DNA of 64,000 nt from Arthrobacter sp. NicSoilC5 (GTDB lineage Bacteria > Actinomycetota > Actinomycetes > Actinomycetales > Micrococcaceae), in assembly GCF_019977395.1 (NCBI RefSeq), contig NZ_AP024660.1, positions 4,627,367 through 4,691,366 on the forward strand. Reading direction: 5' to 3'. Every line of letters starts with the position of its first letter. Position 1 is the stretch's first letter. The translations under genes and the position numbers were made by a program. The notes below the pieces were generated by a model that saw only the letters and a program-made list of their open reading frames with translations, was not told the origin of the DNA and did not search any database. Shown here piece after piece: positions 34,849 through 44,330 of the stretch.

Positions 34849-36879
34849 ATGGCCGAGCATAACGGTGGCAACCGAGGCAACGACCGGGGCGCGTTCCGCG
34901 GCAACAACAACTCCGGCGGTGAGCCCCGCGGATTCCGGTCCCGGTCCGACCGCGACGGCAACAACTTCTCCCGCGGCGGCTCTGCCGGCGGTGGCGAGCG
35001 GAAGCCGTTCGGTGACCGTGACCGTAAGCCGTTTGGTGACCGCCCCCGTCGCGATGGCGAGGGTGACCGTCGCGGTTTTGGCGGCGGTGCCGGCGGTGGC
35101 GAGCGGAAGCCGTTCGGTGACCGTGACCGCAAGCCCTTTGGCGACCGTCCGCGCCGCGATGGCGAGGGCGACCGTCGCCAGTTCAACGACCGTGACCGTA
35201 AGCCGTTTGGTGACCGTCCGCGCCGCGATGGCGAGGGTGAGCGTCGTGGTTTTGGCGGCGGTGCCGGCGGTGGCGACCGTAAGCCCTTTGGCGACCGTCC
35301 GCGCCGCGATGGCGAGGGCGACCGCCGTGGTTTTGGCGGCGGTGCCGGCGGTGGCGACCGTAAGCCCTTTGGCGACCGTCCGCGCCGCGATGGCGAGGGT
35401 GACCGCCGCGGTTTTGGCGGCGGTGCGGGCGGTGGCGAGCGGAAGCCGTTCGGTGATCGTGACCGTAAGCCGTTTGGTGACCGTCCCCGTCGCGATGGCG
35501 AGGGTGATCGCCGAGGTTTTGGCGGCGGTGACCGTGACCGTAAGCCGTTTGGTGACCGTCCCCGCCGCGATGGCGAGGGTGATCGCCGAGGTTTCGCTGG
35601 CGGTGACCGTGACCGTGACCGCAAGCCGTTTGGTGACCGTCCGCGCCGCGACGGCGAAGGCGATCGCCGTGGTTTTGGCGGCGGCGATAACCGCAAGCCG
35701 TTCGGAGACCGGCAGGACCGGGCTCCCCGCAGCTTCGACCGCGGTGACTCCCGCGCCGAGTCCGGCCGTGGCGCCGGCCCCCGCAGCTTTGGCCGCGATC
35801 GCCAGGAAGACCGTCCTGTCCGCGTGCCCAACGCCGCTGACCTCCGCAGTGCCAACCGCCCGGACCGGGAACGCTCACCCGAAATCGATGAAGACGTCAC
35901 GGGTAAAGAACTGGACCGCGCCACCCAGCACCAGATCAAGACCCTCGAAGCCAAGAGCTCGGAATGGGTGGCCCGCCACCTGGTGATGGCCGGCCGCCTC
36001 ATCGATGACGAGCCGGAGCTTGCCTTCCAGCACGCCCTGGCAGCCAGCCGCCGCGGCGGCCGGCTCGCCGCTGTCCGGGAAGCCGTTGGCCTGACAGCCT
36101 ACGCCGCCGGGCACTACGGTGAGGCGCTCCGCGAGTTCCGCACCTTCCGCCGTATCAGTGGTTCAAACGTCCACCTCCCCATCATGGCGGACTGCGAGCG
36201 TGGCCTGGGACGCCCCGACCGTGCCCTGGATGTGGCGCGCTCTGAGGAAGCCCAGGACCTGGATGCCCCCGGCAAGGTGGAACTGGCAATCGTCGCCGCC
36301 GGTGCGCGCACCGACCTGGGCCAGCTTGACGCGGCAGTAGCCGAACTTGAAATCCCGCAGCTGGACATGAACCGCGCGTTCTCCTACAGCCCGCGCCTCT
36401 TCCGCGCCTACGCCGATGCGCTGGCTGCGGTGGGACGCGAAGACGAGTCGCAGAAGTGGAGCCGTCAGGCCGTCGTGGCAGAATATGCCCTGGGCGTGGG
36501 CGCTGACGAAGAACCCGAAATCATCGACCTCGGCTGGGACGAGGAAGAGGAAGCCCGGGAAGAGGCAGAACGCCGGCGGATGCTGGACCGCGCCTCCAAG
36601 GGCGCTGGGCCCGAAACGCCCGCAGCAGGTTCCACGGAGGCAGCTTCCGGGAGCGCCCGCGCAGCCGAGGCGAAGTCCTCACAGGACAGCAGCATCGACG
36701 ACCAGGATGCCGACTACTTCGTTTCCGACGACGCAGAATCGGACCAGGACTCGGTGGAACACGACGAGCTCCACTCCGTGCCCGCGGACGACGCCGGTGC
36801 TGATGATGCCAGCGCAGACGACACCGCTGCCCAGGACAACGCTGGCACTGAGCACGACGAAGACCGCCGGGAAGACTGA
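34849..36879 (+). CDS. RGG/arginine-rich repeat protein with TPR-like C-terminal region
   Basis: A 676-aa protein in three parts. The N-terminal part (about 1-320) is low-complexity, with Arg, Gly and Asp dominating and eight copies of a unit built on KPFGDRPRRDGEGDRRGFGG. The middle (about 350-555) is helical and TPR-like (AFQHALAASRRGGRLAAVRE, YAAGHYGEALREFRTFR, DALAAVGREDESQKWSRQA). The end (about 560-676) is very acidic. Actinobacterial homologues of the helical part are annotated as TPR or, without good reason, primosomal proteins. RGG-like repeats suggest RNA binding or condensate formation (inference). AGGAGG precedes the ATG. It follows the rRNA operon directly and precedes the HAD gene by six bases. 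Confidence 0.85.
   Translation: MAEHNGGNRGNDRGAFRGNNNSGGEPRGFRSRSDRDGNNFSRGGSAGGGERKPFGDRDRKPFGDRPRRDGEGDRRGFGGGAGGGERKPFGDRDRKPFGDRPRRDGEGDRRQFNDRDRKPFGDRPRRDGEGERRGFGGGAGGGDRKPFGDRPRRDGEGDRRGFGGGAGGGDRKPFGDRPRRDGEGDRRGFGGGAGGGERKPFGDRDRKPFGDRPRRDGEGDRRGFGGGDRDRKPFGDRPRRDGEGDRRGFAGGDRDRDRKPFGDRPRRDGEGDRRGFGGGDNRKPFGDRQDRAPRSFDRGDSRAESGRGAGPRSFGRDRQEDRPVRVPNAADLRSANRPDRERSPEIDEDVTGKELDRATQHQIKTLEAKSSEWVARHLVMAGRLIDDEPELAFQHALAASRRGGRLAAVREAVGLTAYAAGHYGEALREFRTFRRISGSNVHLPIMADCERGLGRPDRALDVARSEEAQDLDAPGKVELAIVAAGARTDLGQLDAAVAELEIPQLDMNRAFSYSPRLFRAYADALAAVGREDESQKWSRQAVVAEYALGVGADEEPEIIDLGWDEEEEAREEAERRRMLDRASKGAGPETPAAGSTEAASGSARAAEAKSSQDSSIDDQDADYFVSDDAESDQDSVEHDELHSVPADDAGADDASADDTAAQDNAGTEHDEDRRED
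34993..35713 (+). repeat. Tandem coding repeats in the RGG protein gene
   Basis: Eight imperfect units of about 75-105 bases, each encoding KPFGDRPRRDGEG with variable spacers (GFGGGAGGG, QFND, DRDRDR). Long stretches are identical at the DNA level, including synonymous positions, which points to recent duplication or gene conversion. Copy number could vary between strains. Confidence 0.85.
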
Positions 36880-36885
36880 ACACCG

Positions 36886-37875
36886 ATGAGCGATGTTTCC
36901 CTGGTTTCCCGCTTCGACGCACTCCTCGCCGACCTGGACGGCGTGGTCTACGCCGGGCCCCACGCCATTCCCGGAGCTGTTGAGTCGCTGAAGCAGCTTT
37001 CCGGGCTGGGCATTGGCCTGGGCTATGTCACCAACAACGCCTCCCGGTCACCGGCGGAAGTGGCCGCGCATCTCCGTGAGTTGGGTGCACCGGCTGAGGA
37101 CAATCAGGTGGTCAGTTCATCCCAGGCGGCGGCCGAGCTGCTCGCCTCGATGCTGGCTCCGGGGTCAAGGATCCTCATCACCGGCAGTCCGGCCCTCGCC
37201 CGCGAAATTGAGCTGGCGGGCCTGGTGCCGGTGGCCGGCCAGGATGAGGACCCGGTCGCCGTGGTCCAGGGTTTCAGCCCCGCCATTGGCTGGAAGGACC
37301 TGGCGGAAGCCACCTATGTGGTGAACGCCGGTGCCCTCTGGGTGGCCACCAACACGGACATGTCCATTCCCCAGGCGCGCGGCATCGCTCCTGGAAACGG
37401 CACCCTGGTGGCGGCGGTCGCTGCGGCCACCGGGCAGCAGCCGAAAGTCGCGGGTAAGCCGGAAGCGCCGCTTTTCCATTCGGCCGCCAAGCGGCTTGGC
37501 GCCGGGCGCCCCCTGGTGGTGGGCGACCGGCTGGACACGGACATCCTGGGCGGCAACAACGCCGGCTTCGCCACCGTGGCCGTGCTGACCGGCGTCGACA
37601 CGCGCGAGACCATCCTGGCGGCCCGCGCCGCGGAACGTCCCGCGTACATCATCGAAAACCTTACGGACCTGCACCGGCCATACCCGGAGATAACGCACGA
37701 CGACGGCACTTACACGTGCGGGCAGTCGACGGCGCGCGTGGCCAACGGAGCAGTGGGCATCATTGGCAGCCAGGACGACCTCAACTCGTGGCGCGCGGCG
37801 TGTGCCGCATGGTGGGCCGGGACGCCTGACGCGTCAACCCCGCAGGCGCCCAAGCTGGTGTGGCTGGATCACTAG
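36886..37875 (+). CDS. HAD-IIA family hydrolase (NagD-like)
   Basis: A 329-aa phosphatase-like protein. Motif I is ADLDGVVY (about 14-21) with the nucleophilic Asp, motif II is YVTNNASRS (about 46-54), and motif IV is VVGDRLDTDILGGNNAGF (about 207-224). The C2-type cap between motifs II and III is typical of NagD/PNPase-like enzymes. The substrate is unknown. ATG 36886 lies six bases after the RGG gene stop, so co-transcription is likely. Homologues keep the same place next to tlyA in actinobacteria. Confidence 0.9.
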   Translation: MSDVSLVSRFDALLADLDGVVYAGPHAIPGAVESLKQLSGLGIGLGYVTNNASRSPAEVAAHLRELGAPAEDNQVVSSSQAAAELLASMLAPGSRILITGSPALAREIELAGLVPVAGQDEDPVAVVQGFSPAIGWKDLAEATYVVNAGALWVATNTDMSIPQARGIAPGNGTLVAAVAAATGQQPKVAGKPEAPLFHSAAKRLGAGRPLVVGDRLDTDILGGNNAGFATVAVLTGVDTRETILAARAAERPAYIIENLTDLHRPYPEITHDDGTYTCGQSTARVANGAVGIIGSQDDLNSWRAACAAWWAGTPDASTPQAPKLVWLDH

Positions 37876-37878
37876 ACT
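37873..37878 (+). promoter_or_regulatory. Putative -10 hexamer, leaderless, of the tlyA operon
   Basis: TAGACT overlaps the HAD stop codon and ends six bases before the ATG at 37885. This may add an internal promoter for the small ORF, tlyA, nadK and recN. Confidence 0.5.
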
Positions 37879-37884
37879 GGTTCT

Positions 37885-38136
37885 ATGACCGAGCTGACCG
37901 AACCGGACCATCCGACAGACCAGCCGGCCCCGGAGTGGCCCCAGGCCCCCGGGCAGGACATCAGGGATCCGCAGGTGGCACAGGCCACCGCCAGGCTTCT
38001 GGACCTGCCCGGCCTTCCGGCAGCGGAGCACGAAGCCGTTTACAACGTGCTGCACGATGAACTGCTGGCCGCCCTCAACAGCGAACCCGCAGACAGCGGT
38101 CCCACAGGCAGCGAAAAGACCGGCGGGGCCGCCTGA
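37885..38136 (+). CDS. Conserved small protein upstream of tlyA, function unknown
   Basis: An 83-aa acidic, proline-rich protein with one likely helix (AEHEAVYNVLHDELLAAL, about 48-65) and disordered ends. No family function is known to me. It is kept as a gene because it starts at a leaderless-type ATG and ends with TGATG overlapping tlyA. A small ORF is found in the same place between the HAD gene and tlyA in mycobacteria (from memory, Rv1693). Confidence 0.75.
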   Translation: MTELTEPDHPTDQPAPEWPQAPGQDIRDPQVAQATARLLDLPGLPAAEHEAVYNVLHDELLAALNSEPADSGPTGSEKTGGAA

Positions 38137-38951
38137 TGCCGGTACGCCTCGACCAGGCATTGGTGGCCCGCGGACTGGCCAGGTCCCGGACGCACGCAGC
38201 CTCGCTGATTGCCGAGGGCAAGGTCCGTTCCGGCGGCCAGGTCCTTGCCAAGGCCTCCCTGCAGGTTGACGACAGCCGGGACCTGGCCGTCGAACATGAT
38301 GACCAAGACACCTACGCCAGCCGTGCCGGGCACAAGCTGGCCGGCGCCCTGGACGCATTCCCGGACGTTTCGGCCCAAGGCAAAAGGTGCCTCGACGCCG
38401 GTGCCTCCACCGGCGGCTTCACGGACGTCCTGCTGAGGCGCGGGGCCGCACACGTGGTGGCGGTCGACGTCGGGCACGGCCAGCTGGTGCCGCACCTCCG
38501 GGACGACCCCCGCGTGGAGGTCCACGAGGGCATGAACGTCCGGTACATGGCGCCCGCGGACATCGGCGGGCCGGCCGCCCTGACCGTCGCCGACCTCTCC
38601 TTCATCTCCCTCACCCTCGTGGTGCAGCCGCTGGCTGACTGCACGGAGCCCGGCGGCGACCTGGTGCTGATGGTCAAGCCACAGTTCGAGATCGGCAAGG
38701 ACCGCCTGGGCCGCACCGGCGTGGTGACGTCGGAGCGCGAGCGGCGGATGGCCGTGGAGAAGGTGGCCAGGGCGGCGCTCGACGCCGGCCTGGACCTGTG
38801 CGGCCTTGCGGCCAGTCCGCTGCCCGGACAGGACGGAAACGTCGAATACTTCCTGTGGATAAAACGCAGGATCACCCAAGACTTGCCTAAGATCGAAGAG
38901 CGTGAGGCAGCAGCTGCTGCTTTGCTCGGACAAATCTGGCCGAACCACTAG
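38136..38951 (+). CDS. tlyA: TlyA family rRNA 2'-O-methyltransferase / putative hemolysin
   Basis: A 271-aa protein with an N-terminal S4 RNA-binding domain (about 3-60, RLDQALVARGLARSRTHAAS) and an FtsJ-type Rossmann methyltransferase. The SAM site is CLDAGASTGGFTDVLL (about 88-103). Mycobacterial TlyA methylates 16S C1409 and 23S C1920 and its loss causes capreomycin resistance; hemolysin is a historical name. ATG 38136 shares its first base with the stop of the small ORF. The protein ends 13 bases before the nadK ATG. Confidence 0.93.
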   Translation: MPVRLDQALVARGLARSRTHAASLIAEGKVRSGGQVLAKASLQVDDSRDLAVEHDDQDTYASRAGHKLAGALDAFPDVSAQGKRCLDAGASTGGFTDVLLRRGAAHVVAVDVGHGQLVPHLRDDPRVEVHEGMNVRYMAPADIGGPAALTVADLSFISLTLVVQPLADCTEPGGDLVLMVKPQFEIGKDRLGRTGVVTSERERRMAVEKVARAALDAGLDLCGLAASPLPGQDGNVEYFLWIKRRITQDLPKIEEREAAAAALLGQIWPNH

Positions 38952-38964
38952 AGAGCGGAACCTG

Positions 38965-39990
38965 ATGAGCAGGCGTGTACTGGTCCTTGCCCACACCGGC
39001 CGCGAGGAGTCACTGAAAGCCGCCTGGGAGGCCTGCGCCCTGCTGCATGCTTCAGGCATGGTCCCCGTGATGCAGGAGTCCGAACTGGGCGACATGGAAC
39101 GGTTCTTCGGGCACCTGGCCCAGCCGGTGGAGGTGCTCCACGACCACGTCCAGCTGCCCGATGTGGAACTGGTCATGGTCCTTGGCGGCGATGGAACCAT
39201 CCTCCGGGCCGCTGAGCTGGTCCGCGAGGTGGACGTGCCGCTGCTGGGCGTGAACCTGGGCCATGTGGGCTTCCTGGCTGAAAGCGAGCGGGCGGACCTT
39301 GCCCAGACCGTGGAGTGGATTGCCAGCCGCGAGTACACCGTTGAAGAGCGGATGACCATCGATGTCCAGGTCTGGGTCCGCGGCCAGAAGATTTGGCACA
39401 CCTGGGCTTTAAACGAGGCCGCCATCGAGAAAGCCAACAGGGAACGGATGCTCGAGGTGGTGACCGAGGTGGACGAGCGACCGCTGACGTCCTTCGGCTC
39501 CGACGGCATCGTGCTGGCCACCCCCACGGGCTCCACGGCCTACGCGTTCTCCGCCGGTGGTCCCGTGGTGTGGCCGGAGGTGGAGGCGCTGGTGATCGTG
39601 CCCATCAGCGCACATGCGCTCTTCGCCAAGCCCCTGGTCGTATCGCCCCGGTCCAGGCTCGCTGTTGAGGTGCTGGGACGCACCGACGCCCAGGGTGTCC
39701 TGTGGTGCGATGGCCGGCGCTCGGTGGACCTGCCGCCGGGCGCCCGCGTGGAAGTGACCAAATCGGCCACCCCGGTCCGGCTGGCCCGCACCCACCAGAC
39801 CCCCTTCTCGGCCCGCCTGGTCCGCAAGTTCGAGCTGCCCATCCATGGCTGGCGCGGTCCGGTGCCCAAGTCCGATGCCGTGCACACCGGCCCCATTCCC
39901 ATTGTGCGGACGCCACGGCCCATGCCGCCGCTGCCGGTACCGCATGCGGAGAACCCGGGCAGCGATCCCGATCCGTCGACTGCGAAGTGA
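38965..39990 (+). CDS. nadK: NAD kinase
   Basis: A 341-aa enzyme that phosphorylates NAD to NADP. GGDGT (74-78) is the catalytic/ATP motif. NEAAIEKANRERMLEV and the glycine-rich TPTGSTAYAFSAGGPVV complete the family signature. ATG 38965 gives the standard MSRRVLVLAHTGR start; an upstream frame lies within tlyA. The last 50 residues are proline-rich and likely disordered. recN follows after four bases. Confidence 0.95.
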   Translation: MSRRVLVLAHTGREESLKAAWEACALLHASGMVPVMQESELGDMERFFGHLAQPVEVLHDHVQLPDVELVMVLGGDGTILRAAELVREVDVPLLGVNLGHVGFLAESERADLAQTVEWIASREYTVEERMTIDVQVWVRGQKIWHTWALNEAAIEKANRERMLEVVTEVDERPLTSFGSDGIVLATPTGSTAYAFSAGGPVVWPEVEALVIVPISAHALFAKPLVVSPRSRLAVEVLGRTDAQGVLWCDGRRSVDLPPGARVEVTKSATPVRLARTHQTPFSARLVRKFELPIHGWRGPVPKSDAVHTGPIPIVRTPRPMPPLPVPHAENPGSDPDPSTAK

Positions 39991-39994
39991 AGCC

Positions 39995-41734
39995 ATGCTT
40001 GAAGAACTGAGAATCCGCGACCTCGGCGTCATCACCGACGCAACGCTTCCGCTCGGCCCTGGACTGAGCGTGGTGACCGGCGAAACCGGTGCGGGCAAGA
40101 CCATGGTGGTCACCGCCGTCGGACTGCTCCTGGGGGCGCGTTCCGATGCCGGCGCCGTCCGGAGCGGCGCAAAAAGTGCCACCGCGGAAGCGGTGCTCAA
40201 GCTCGACGCCGGACATCCGGCCATCGCCCGTGCGCTTGATGCCGGTGCCGAAGCCGAGGAGTTCGACGGCGGCGCCGAGCTCATCCTGGCGCGCCGCCTG
40301 GGTGCGGACGGCCGCAGCCGTGCGTTCCTCGGTGGGCGGGCTGCGCCGGTGGGCGTCCTGGCCGAGATCGGCGAATCGCTGGTGGTGGTGCACGGCCAGT
40401 CGGACCAGATCAGGCTCAAGAGCGCCACGGCCCAGCGGGAAGCCCTGGACAAGTTCGCCGGGGACAGCCTGGCCGGCCCGCTGTCCGCGTACCAGGAGCT
40501 GTACAGCAGGTGGAAGGCCAGCCAGGCAGAACTGGACAGCCTGCGGAGCGCCGCACGGGACAGGCTCCGCGAAGCCGAATCCCTGGAGGCCGCCCTGGCC
40601 GAAATCGACGAGGTGGATCCGCAGCCGGGGGAGGACGAGCTCCTGAAGGCCGAGGCCGTCAAGCTCGCCAACGTTGAGGAACTGCGGATTGCCGCCAGCA
40701 CGGCACACCAGGCCCTCATCGCCGAGGACTTCGGCGAGACCGGTGACGCCACCACCCTGGTGGATTCCGCCAAACGTACCCTGGAACATGTGGCCGAGCA
40801 CGACGCCGAACTCGGTTCCGCCGCGGCGCGGCTGGCGGAAGTGGGCTTCCTGCTCAACGACATCGCCACCGAACTGGCCAGCTACCAGGCCGGCCTGGAC
40901 TCGGAGGGCCCGGAACGGCTCGCCGAGATTGAGGACCGGCGGGCAGCCCTGGCCAAGCTGGTCCGCAAATACGCCCCAACCATCGACGAACTGCTGGAGT
41001 GGGCCGAAAAGGCCCGCGTCCGGTACGACGAGCTGCAGGACGACTCCTCCCGCATCGAAGCCCTGGACGCGGAGGTGGTCCGCGCCGAAGCAGAACTCAC
41101 CAAGCAGTCGGCAGCCATCAGCAAGATCCGGGCCAAGGCCGCCAAGGACCTCTCTGCCCGGGTCAGTGCCGAGCTGAAGGCCCTGGCCATGGCCGACGCC
41201 ACCCTGGTGATCAATCTTGAGCCCTCCGGGCAGCTGGGCCCCCACGGCGCGGACGAGATCACCTTCCTGCTGCAGCCGCACTCCGGAGCCCCGGCCCGGC
41301 CCCTGGGCAAAGGCGCCTCCGGTGGTGAACTGTCCCGGGTGATGCTTGCCATCGAGGTGGTGCTCGCCGCCGTCGACCCCGTCCCCACGTTTGTGTTCGA
41401 CGAGGTCGACGCCGGTGTGGGCGGACGCGCCGCCGTCGAGATCGGCCGCCGGCTGGCCATGCTGGCACGCCACGTCCAGGTGCTGGTGGTCACGCACCTT
41501 CCCCAGGTGGCCGCCTTTGCCGACCAGCACATCACCGTGACCAAAACGTCCGTCAGGGGAGCCGACGGCGGCACCGCCACCGGCTTCACCTCCAGTGACG
41601 TCCGCCTCCTTGACGGGCCGGAACGGGTGCGTGAACTCGCCCGCATGCTGGCCGGGCAGGAAGACTCCGAGTCCGCCCAGGCCCACGCCCAGGAACTGCT
41701 GGACGACGCCAAACTCCTGCCACAGCGGGCCTGA
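39995..41734 (+). CDS. recN: DNA repair protein RecN
   Basis: A 579-aa SMC-like ATPase for double-strand-break repair. Walker A GETGAGKT is at 29-36, followed by long coiled-coil arms (about 150-370). The ABC signature GKGASGGELSRVMLAIEVVL (about 433-452) and Walker B TFVFDEVDAGVGGRAA lie in the C-terminal half. ATG 39995 gives the canonical MLEELRIRDLGVI. The tlyA-nadK-recN order is common in actinobacteria. No LexA box was recognised before it, which fits transcription from upstream. Confidence 0.95.
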   Translation: MLEELRIRDLGVITDATLPLGPGLSVVTGETGAGKTMVVTAVGLLLGARSDAGAVRSGAKSATAEAVLKLDAGHPAIARALDAGAEAEEFDGGAELILARRLGADGRSRAFLGGRAAPVGVLAEIGESLVVVHGQSDQIRLKSATAQREALDKFAGDSLAGPLSAYQELYSRWKASQAELDSLRSAARDRLREAESLEAALAEIDEVDPQPGEDELLKAEAVKLANVEELRIAASTAHQALIAEDFGETGDATTLVDSAKRTLEHVAEHDAELGSAAARLAEVGFLLNDIATELASYQAGLDSEGPERLAEIEDRRAALAKLVRKYAPTIDELLEWAEKARVRYDELQDDSSRIEALDAEVVRAEAELTKQSAAISKIRAKAAKDLSARVSAELKALAMADATLVINLEPSGQLGPHGADEITFLLQPHSGAPARPLGKGASGGELSRVMLAIEVVLAAVDPVPTFVFDEVDAGVGGRAAVEIGRRLAMLARHVQVLVVTHLPQVAAFADQHITVTKTSVRGADGGTATGFTSSDVRLLDGPERVRELARMLAGQEDSESAQAHAQELLDDAKLLPQRA

Positions 41735-41793
41735 CGCGGCAAAAAGCGGGGGGAGCGGGCCGGTTGGCCGTCGACTATCCGGATGGAGGCCTC

Positions 41794-41822
41794 TTGATTC
41801 AGCGGCCCCATCCCAGCAGACT
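41794..41822 (+). promoter_or_regulatory. Candidate pyrG promoter
   Basis: TTGATT (41794-41799), 17 bases, CAGACT (41817-41822). It would give a leader of about 40 bases ending in GGAAGG before the ATG at 41870. A second -10-like TAGGCT (41874-41879) could serve a shorter product. Confidence 0.45.
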
Positions 41823-41869
41823 GGAACGCTTGGGTGCAGGTTCGGCCCGATCCGTGGAAGGCTCAATTG

Positions 41870-43645
41870 ATGATAGGCTCGAATTCCGTGGTGCAGCGAT
41901 CAAATTCCCGTGTAAATTCCCGGTTCCCGGGCTCCTCCAAGATGACCAAGCACATCTTCGTCACCGGCGGTGTGGCGTCCTCACTCGGTAAGGGACTGAC
42001 GGCCTCCAGCCTCGGTCACCTGCTCCGGGCACGCGGCCTGTCCGTCACGATGCAGAAGCTCGATCCCTACCTGAATGTGGATCCGGGCACGATGAACCCC
42101 TTCCAGCACGGTGAGGTCTTCGTCACTGACGATGGCGCCGAAACGGACCTGGACATCGGGCACTACGAGCGCTTCCTCGATGAGAACCTTGAAGGTTCCG
42201 CGAACGTGACCACCGGCCAGGTCTACTCCACCGTGATCGCCAAGGAACGGCGTGGCGAATACCTCGGCGACACCGTCCAGGTCATCCCGCACATCACGGA
42301 CGAGATCAAGCGCCGCATGCGGCTGCCTGCTGAAGGCAAGAACGCCCCCGACGTCATCATCACCGAAATCGGCGGCACCGTTGGCGACATCGAGTCCCAG
42401 CCGTTCCTCGAATCGGCCCGACAGGTCCGCCAGGACGTGGGACGCGGCAACGTCTTCTTCGTGCACGTGTCACTGGTCCCGTACATCGGACCGTCGCAGG
42501 AACTGAAGACCAAGCCCACCCAGCACTCGGTGGCGGCCCTGCGCTCCATCGGTATCCAGCCCGAAGCCATCGTCATCCGCTCCGACCGCGAGATCCCCGA
42601 AGCCATGCGCGCCAAGATCGGCCGCATGTGCGACGTCGACCTCGAAGCCGTCATCGGCTGCCCGGACGCCCCCAGCATCTACGACATCCCCAAGACCCTG
42701 CACGCCCAGGGCCTGGACTCCTACATCGTCCGTGCCCTGGACCTGCCGTTCAAGGACGTGGACTGGACCAGCTGGGACCGCCTCCTGGAGGCCGTCCACA
42801 ACCCCAAGCACCAGGTCGAAATCGCCCTGGTGGGCAAGTACATCGACCTTCCGGACGCCTACCTCTCGGTGACTGAAGCCCTGCGTGCCGGCGGCTTCGC
42901 CAATGAGGCCAAGGTCAAGATCCGTTGGGTCCCTTCGGACGAGTGCGAGACCCGTGAGGGTGCCATCAAGGCGCTCGACGGCGTGGACGCCATCTGCGTG
43001 CCGGGCGGTTTCGGTATCCGTGGCCTCGAAGGCAAGCTGGGCGCCCTCAAGTTCGCCCGCGAGACCAAGCTGCCTGTGCTGGGCCTGTGCCTTGGCCTGC
43101 AGTGCATGGTCATCGAGTACGCCCGCAACGTGGTGGGCATGGAAGGTGCTTCCTCCAGCGAGTTCGAGCCGGATTCCAAGTACCCGGTCATCGCCACCAT
43201 GGAGGAGCAGCTGGAGTTCGTGGAAGGCGGTGGCGACCTGGGCGGCACCATGCGCCTTGGCCTCTACGAAGCCAAGCTGGACGAGGGCTCGGTCATCGCC
43301 GGTACCTACGGCAAGACCACGGTCAGCGAACGCCACCGGCACCGCTACGAGGTCAACAACAAGTACCGCCAGCAGATTGCCGAGAAGGGCCTGGTCTTCT
43401 CCGGCACCTCCCCGGACGGCAGGCTCGTCGAATTCGTTGAGCTGCCGGCCGACGTCCACCCGTACTACGTGGCGACGCAGGCGCACCCCGAACTGAGTTC
43501 GCGGCCCACCCGCCCGCACCCGCTGTTCACCGGACTGGTCAAGGCGGCCCTGGATCACCAGAACGCGAACCACCAGGGTGCCGCCGACACGGACGCTGCC
43601 GCGGCAGGGGAGCCTGCAGCATCGGGTAGCGTTACCGCTAAGTAG
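41870..43645 (+). CDS. pyrG: CTP synthase
   Basis: With the ATG at 41870, a 591-aa enzyme amidating UTP to CTP. The amidoligase domain starts at [19 protein letters not shown] (from residue 25) with its P-loop. The glutaminase domain holds the oxyanion loop [14 protein letters not shown], the catalytic Cys in [10 protein letters not shown] and the His-Glu pair in [13 protein letters not shown] 41870 has GGAAGG at ideal spacing; ATG 41942 would give the standard N-terminus but lacks a ribosome site; GTG 41888 is a third option. A basic 24-aa extension and a disordered acidic tail flank the core. Confidence 0.95.
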   Translation: MIGSNSVVQRSNSRVNSRFPGSSKMTKHIFVTGGVASSLGKGLTASSLGHLLRARGLSVTMQKLDPYLNVDPGTMNPFQHGEVFVTDDGAETDLDIGHYERFLDENLEGSANVTTGQVYSTVIAKERRGEYLGDTVQVIPHITDEIKRRMRLPAEGKNAPDVIITEIGGTVGDIESQPFLESARQVRQDVGRGNVFFVHVSLVPYIGPSQELKTKPTQHSVAALRSIGIQPEAIVIRSDREIPEAMRAKIGRMCDVDLEAVIGCPDAPSIYDIPKTLHAQGLDSYIVRALDLPFKDVDWTSWDRLLEAVHNPKHQVEIALVGKYIDLPDAYLSVTEALRAGGFANEAKVKIRWVPSDECETREGAIKALDGVDAICVPGGFGIRGLEGKLGALKFARETKLPVLGLCLGLQCMVIEYARNVVGMEGASSSEFEPDSKYPVIATMEEQLEFVEGGGDLGGTMRLGLYEAKLDEGSVIAGTYGKTTVSERHRHRYEVNNKYRQQIAEKGLVFSGTSPDGRLVEFVELPADVHPYYVATQAHPELSSRPTRPHPLFTGLVKAALDHQNANHQGAADTDAAAAGEPAASGSVTAK

Positions 43646-43670
43646 TCAATAGAACAAAAAGGACGGCGCG

Positions 43671-44330
43671 ATGCCTGGTACACCTGAAGCCACCCCTGCA
43701 AAACAGGTTTCGGATGCACCAAGCCCGCGCCGTCTTTTGTCTACGGAGAAGGTCTACCAGGGCCGGATCTGGGACGTCGTCAGTGACACCTTCCAGCTCT
43801 CCGAGTCCGGGGACGCCCTGACCCGTGACTACATCGACCACCCGGGTGCTGTCGCCGTCCTGCCCATGAACGGCGAAGGTCAGATCCTGCTGCTGAAGCA
43901 GTACCGGCATCCCGTCGGCATGGACCTTTGGGAAGTCCCCGCGGGACTGCTGGACGTCGAAGGCGAAGACTTCGTGGTGGGGGCGGCGCGGGAACTCGCT
44001 GAGGAAGCGGACCTGGCGGCCGGAACATGGAACGTCCTGGCCGATGTCTTCAATTCCCCCGGATCCTCGAGCGAAGCCATCCGGATCTATCTGGCCCGTG
44101 ACCTCACCGAGGTGCCGCACCACGAGCGCCACGAGCGGACGGACGAGGAAGCGGAGATCGAGTTCCACTGGATCAGCCTGGACGATGCCGTGGCTTCTGT
44201 CCTGGCAGGCCGCCTGCACAACCCGTCCGCCGTCGTCGGGATCCTTGCCGCTGCTGCGGCCCGGGCCGGCAACTATGAAGGGCTTCGTCCCGCCGACGCC
44301 CCTTGGCCCGCACACCCCAGCCAGCGCTGA
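43671..44330 (+). CDS. Nudix hydrolase, ADP-ribose pyrophosphatase type
   Basis: A 219-aa protein. The Nudix box runs from GLLDVEGED through [10 protein letters not shown] (about 103-126), preceded by [20 protein letters not shown], characteristic of ADP-ribose pyrophosphatases (NudF type). It would hydrolyse ADP-ribose to AMP and ribose 5-phosphate. Start ATG 43671 has AAGGACGG upstream. Its stop shares one base with the xerD ATG (TGATG). The pyrG-Nudix-xerD order is conserved in mycobacteria. Confidence 0.92.
   Translation: MPGTPEATPAKQVSDAPSPRRLLSTEKVYQGRIWDVVSDTFQLSESGDALTRDYIDHPGAVAVLPMNGEGQILLLKQYRHPVGMDLWEVPAGLLDVEGEDFVVGAARELAEEADLAAGTWNVLADVFNSPGSSSEAIRIYLARDLTEVPHHERHERTDEEAEIEFHWISLDDAVASVLAGRLHNPSAVVGILAAAAARAGNYEGLRPADAPWPAHPSQR

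Noticed and set aside
34993..35713. CRISPR-like array from regularly spaced repeats
   Set aside because: Repeats are in-frame coding units of variable length with no unique spacers and no cas genes.
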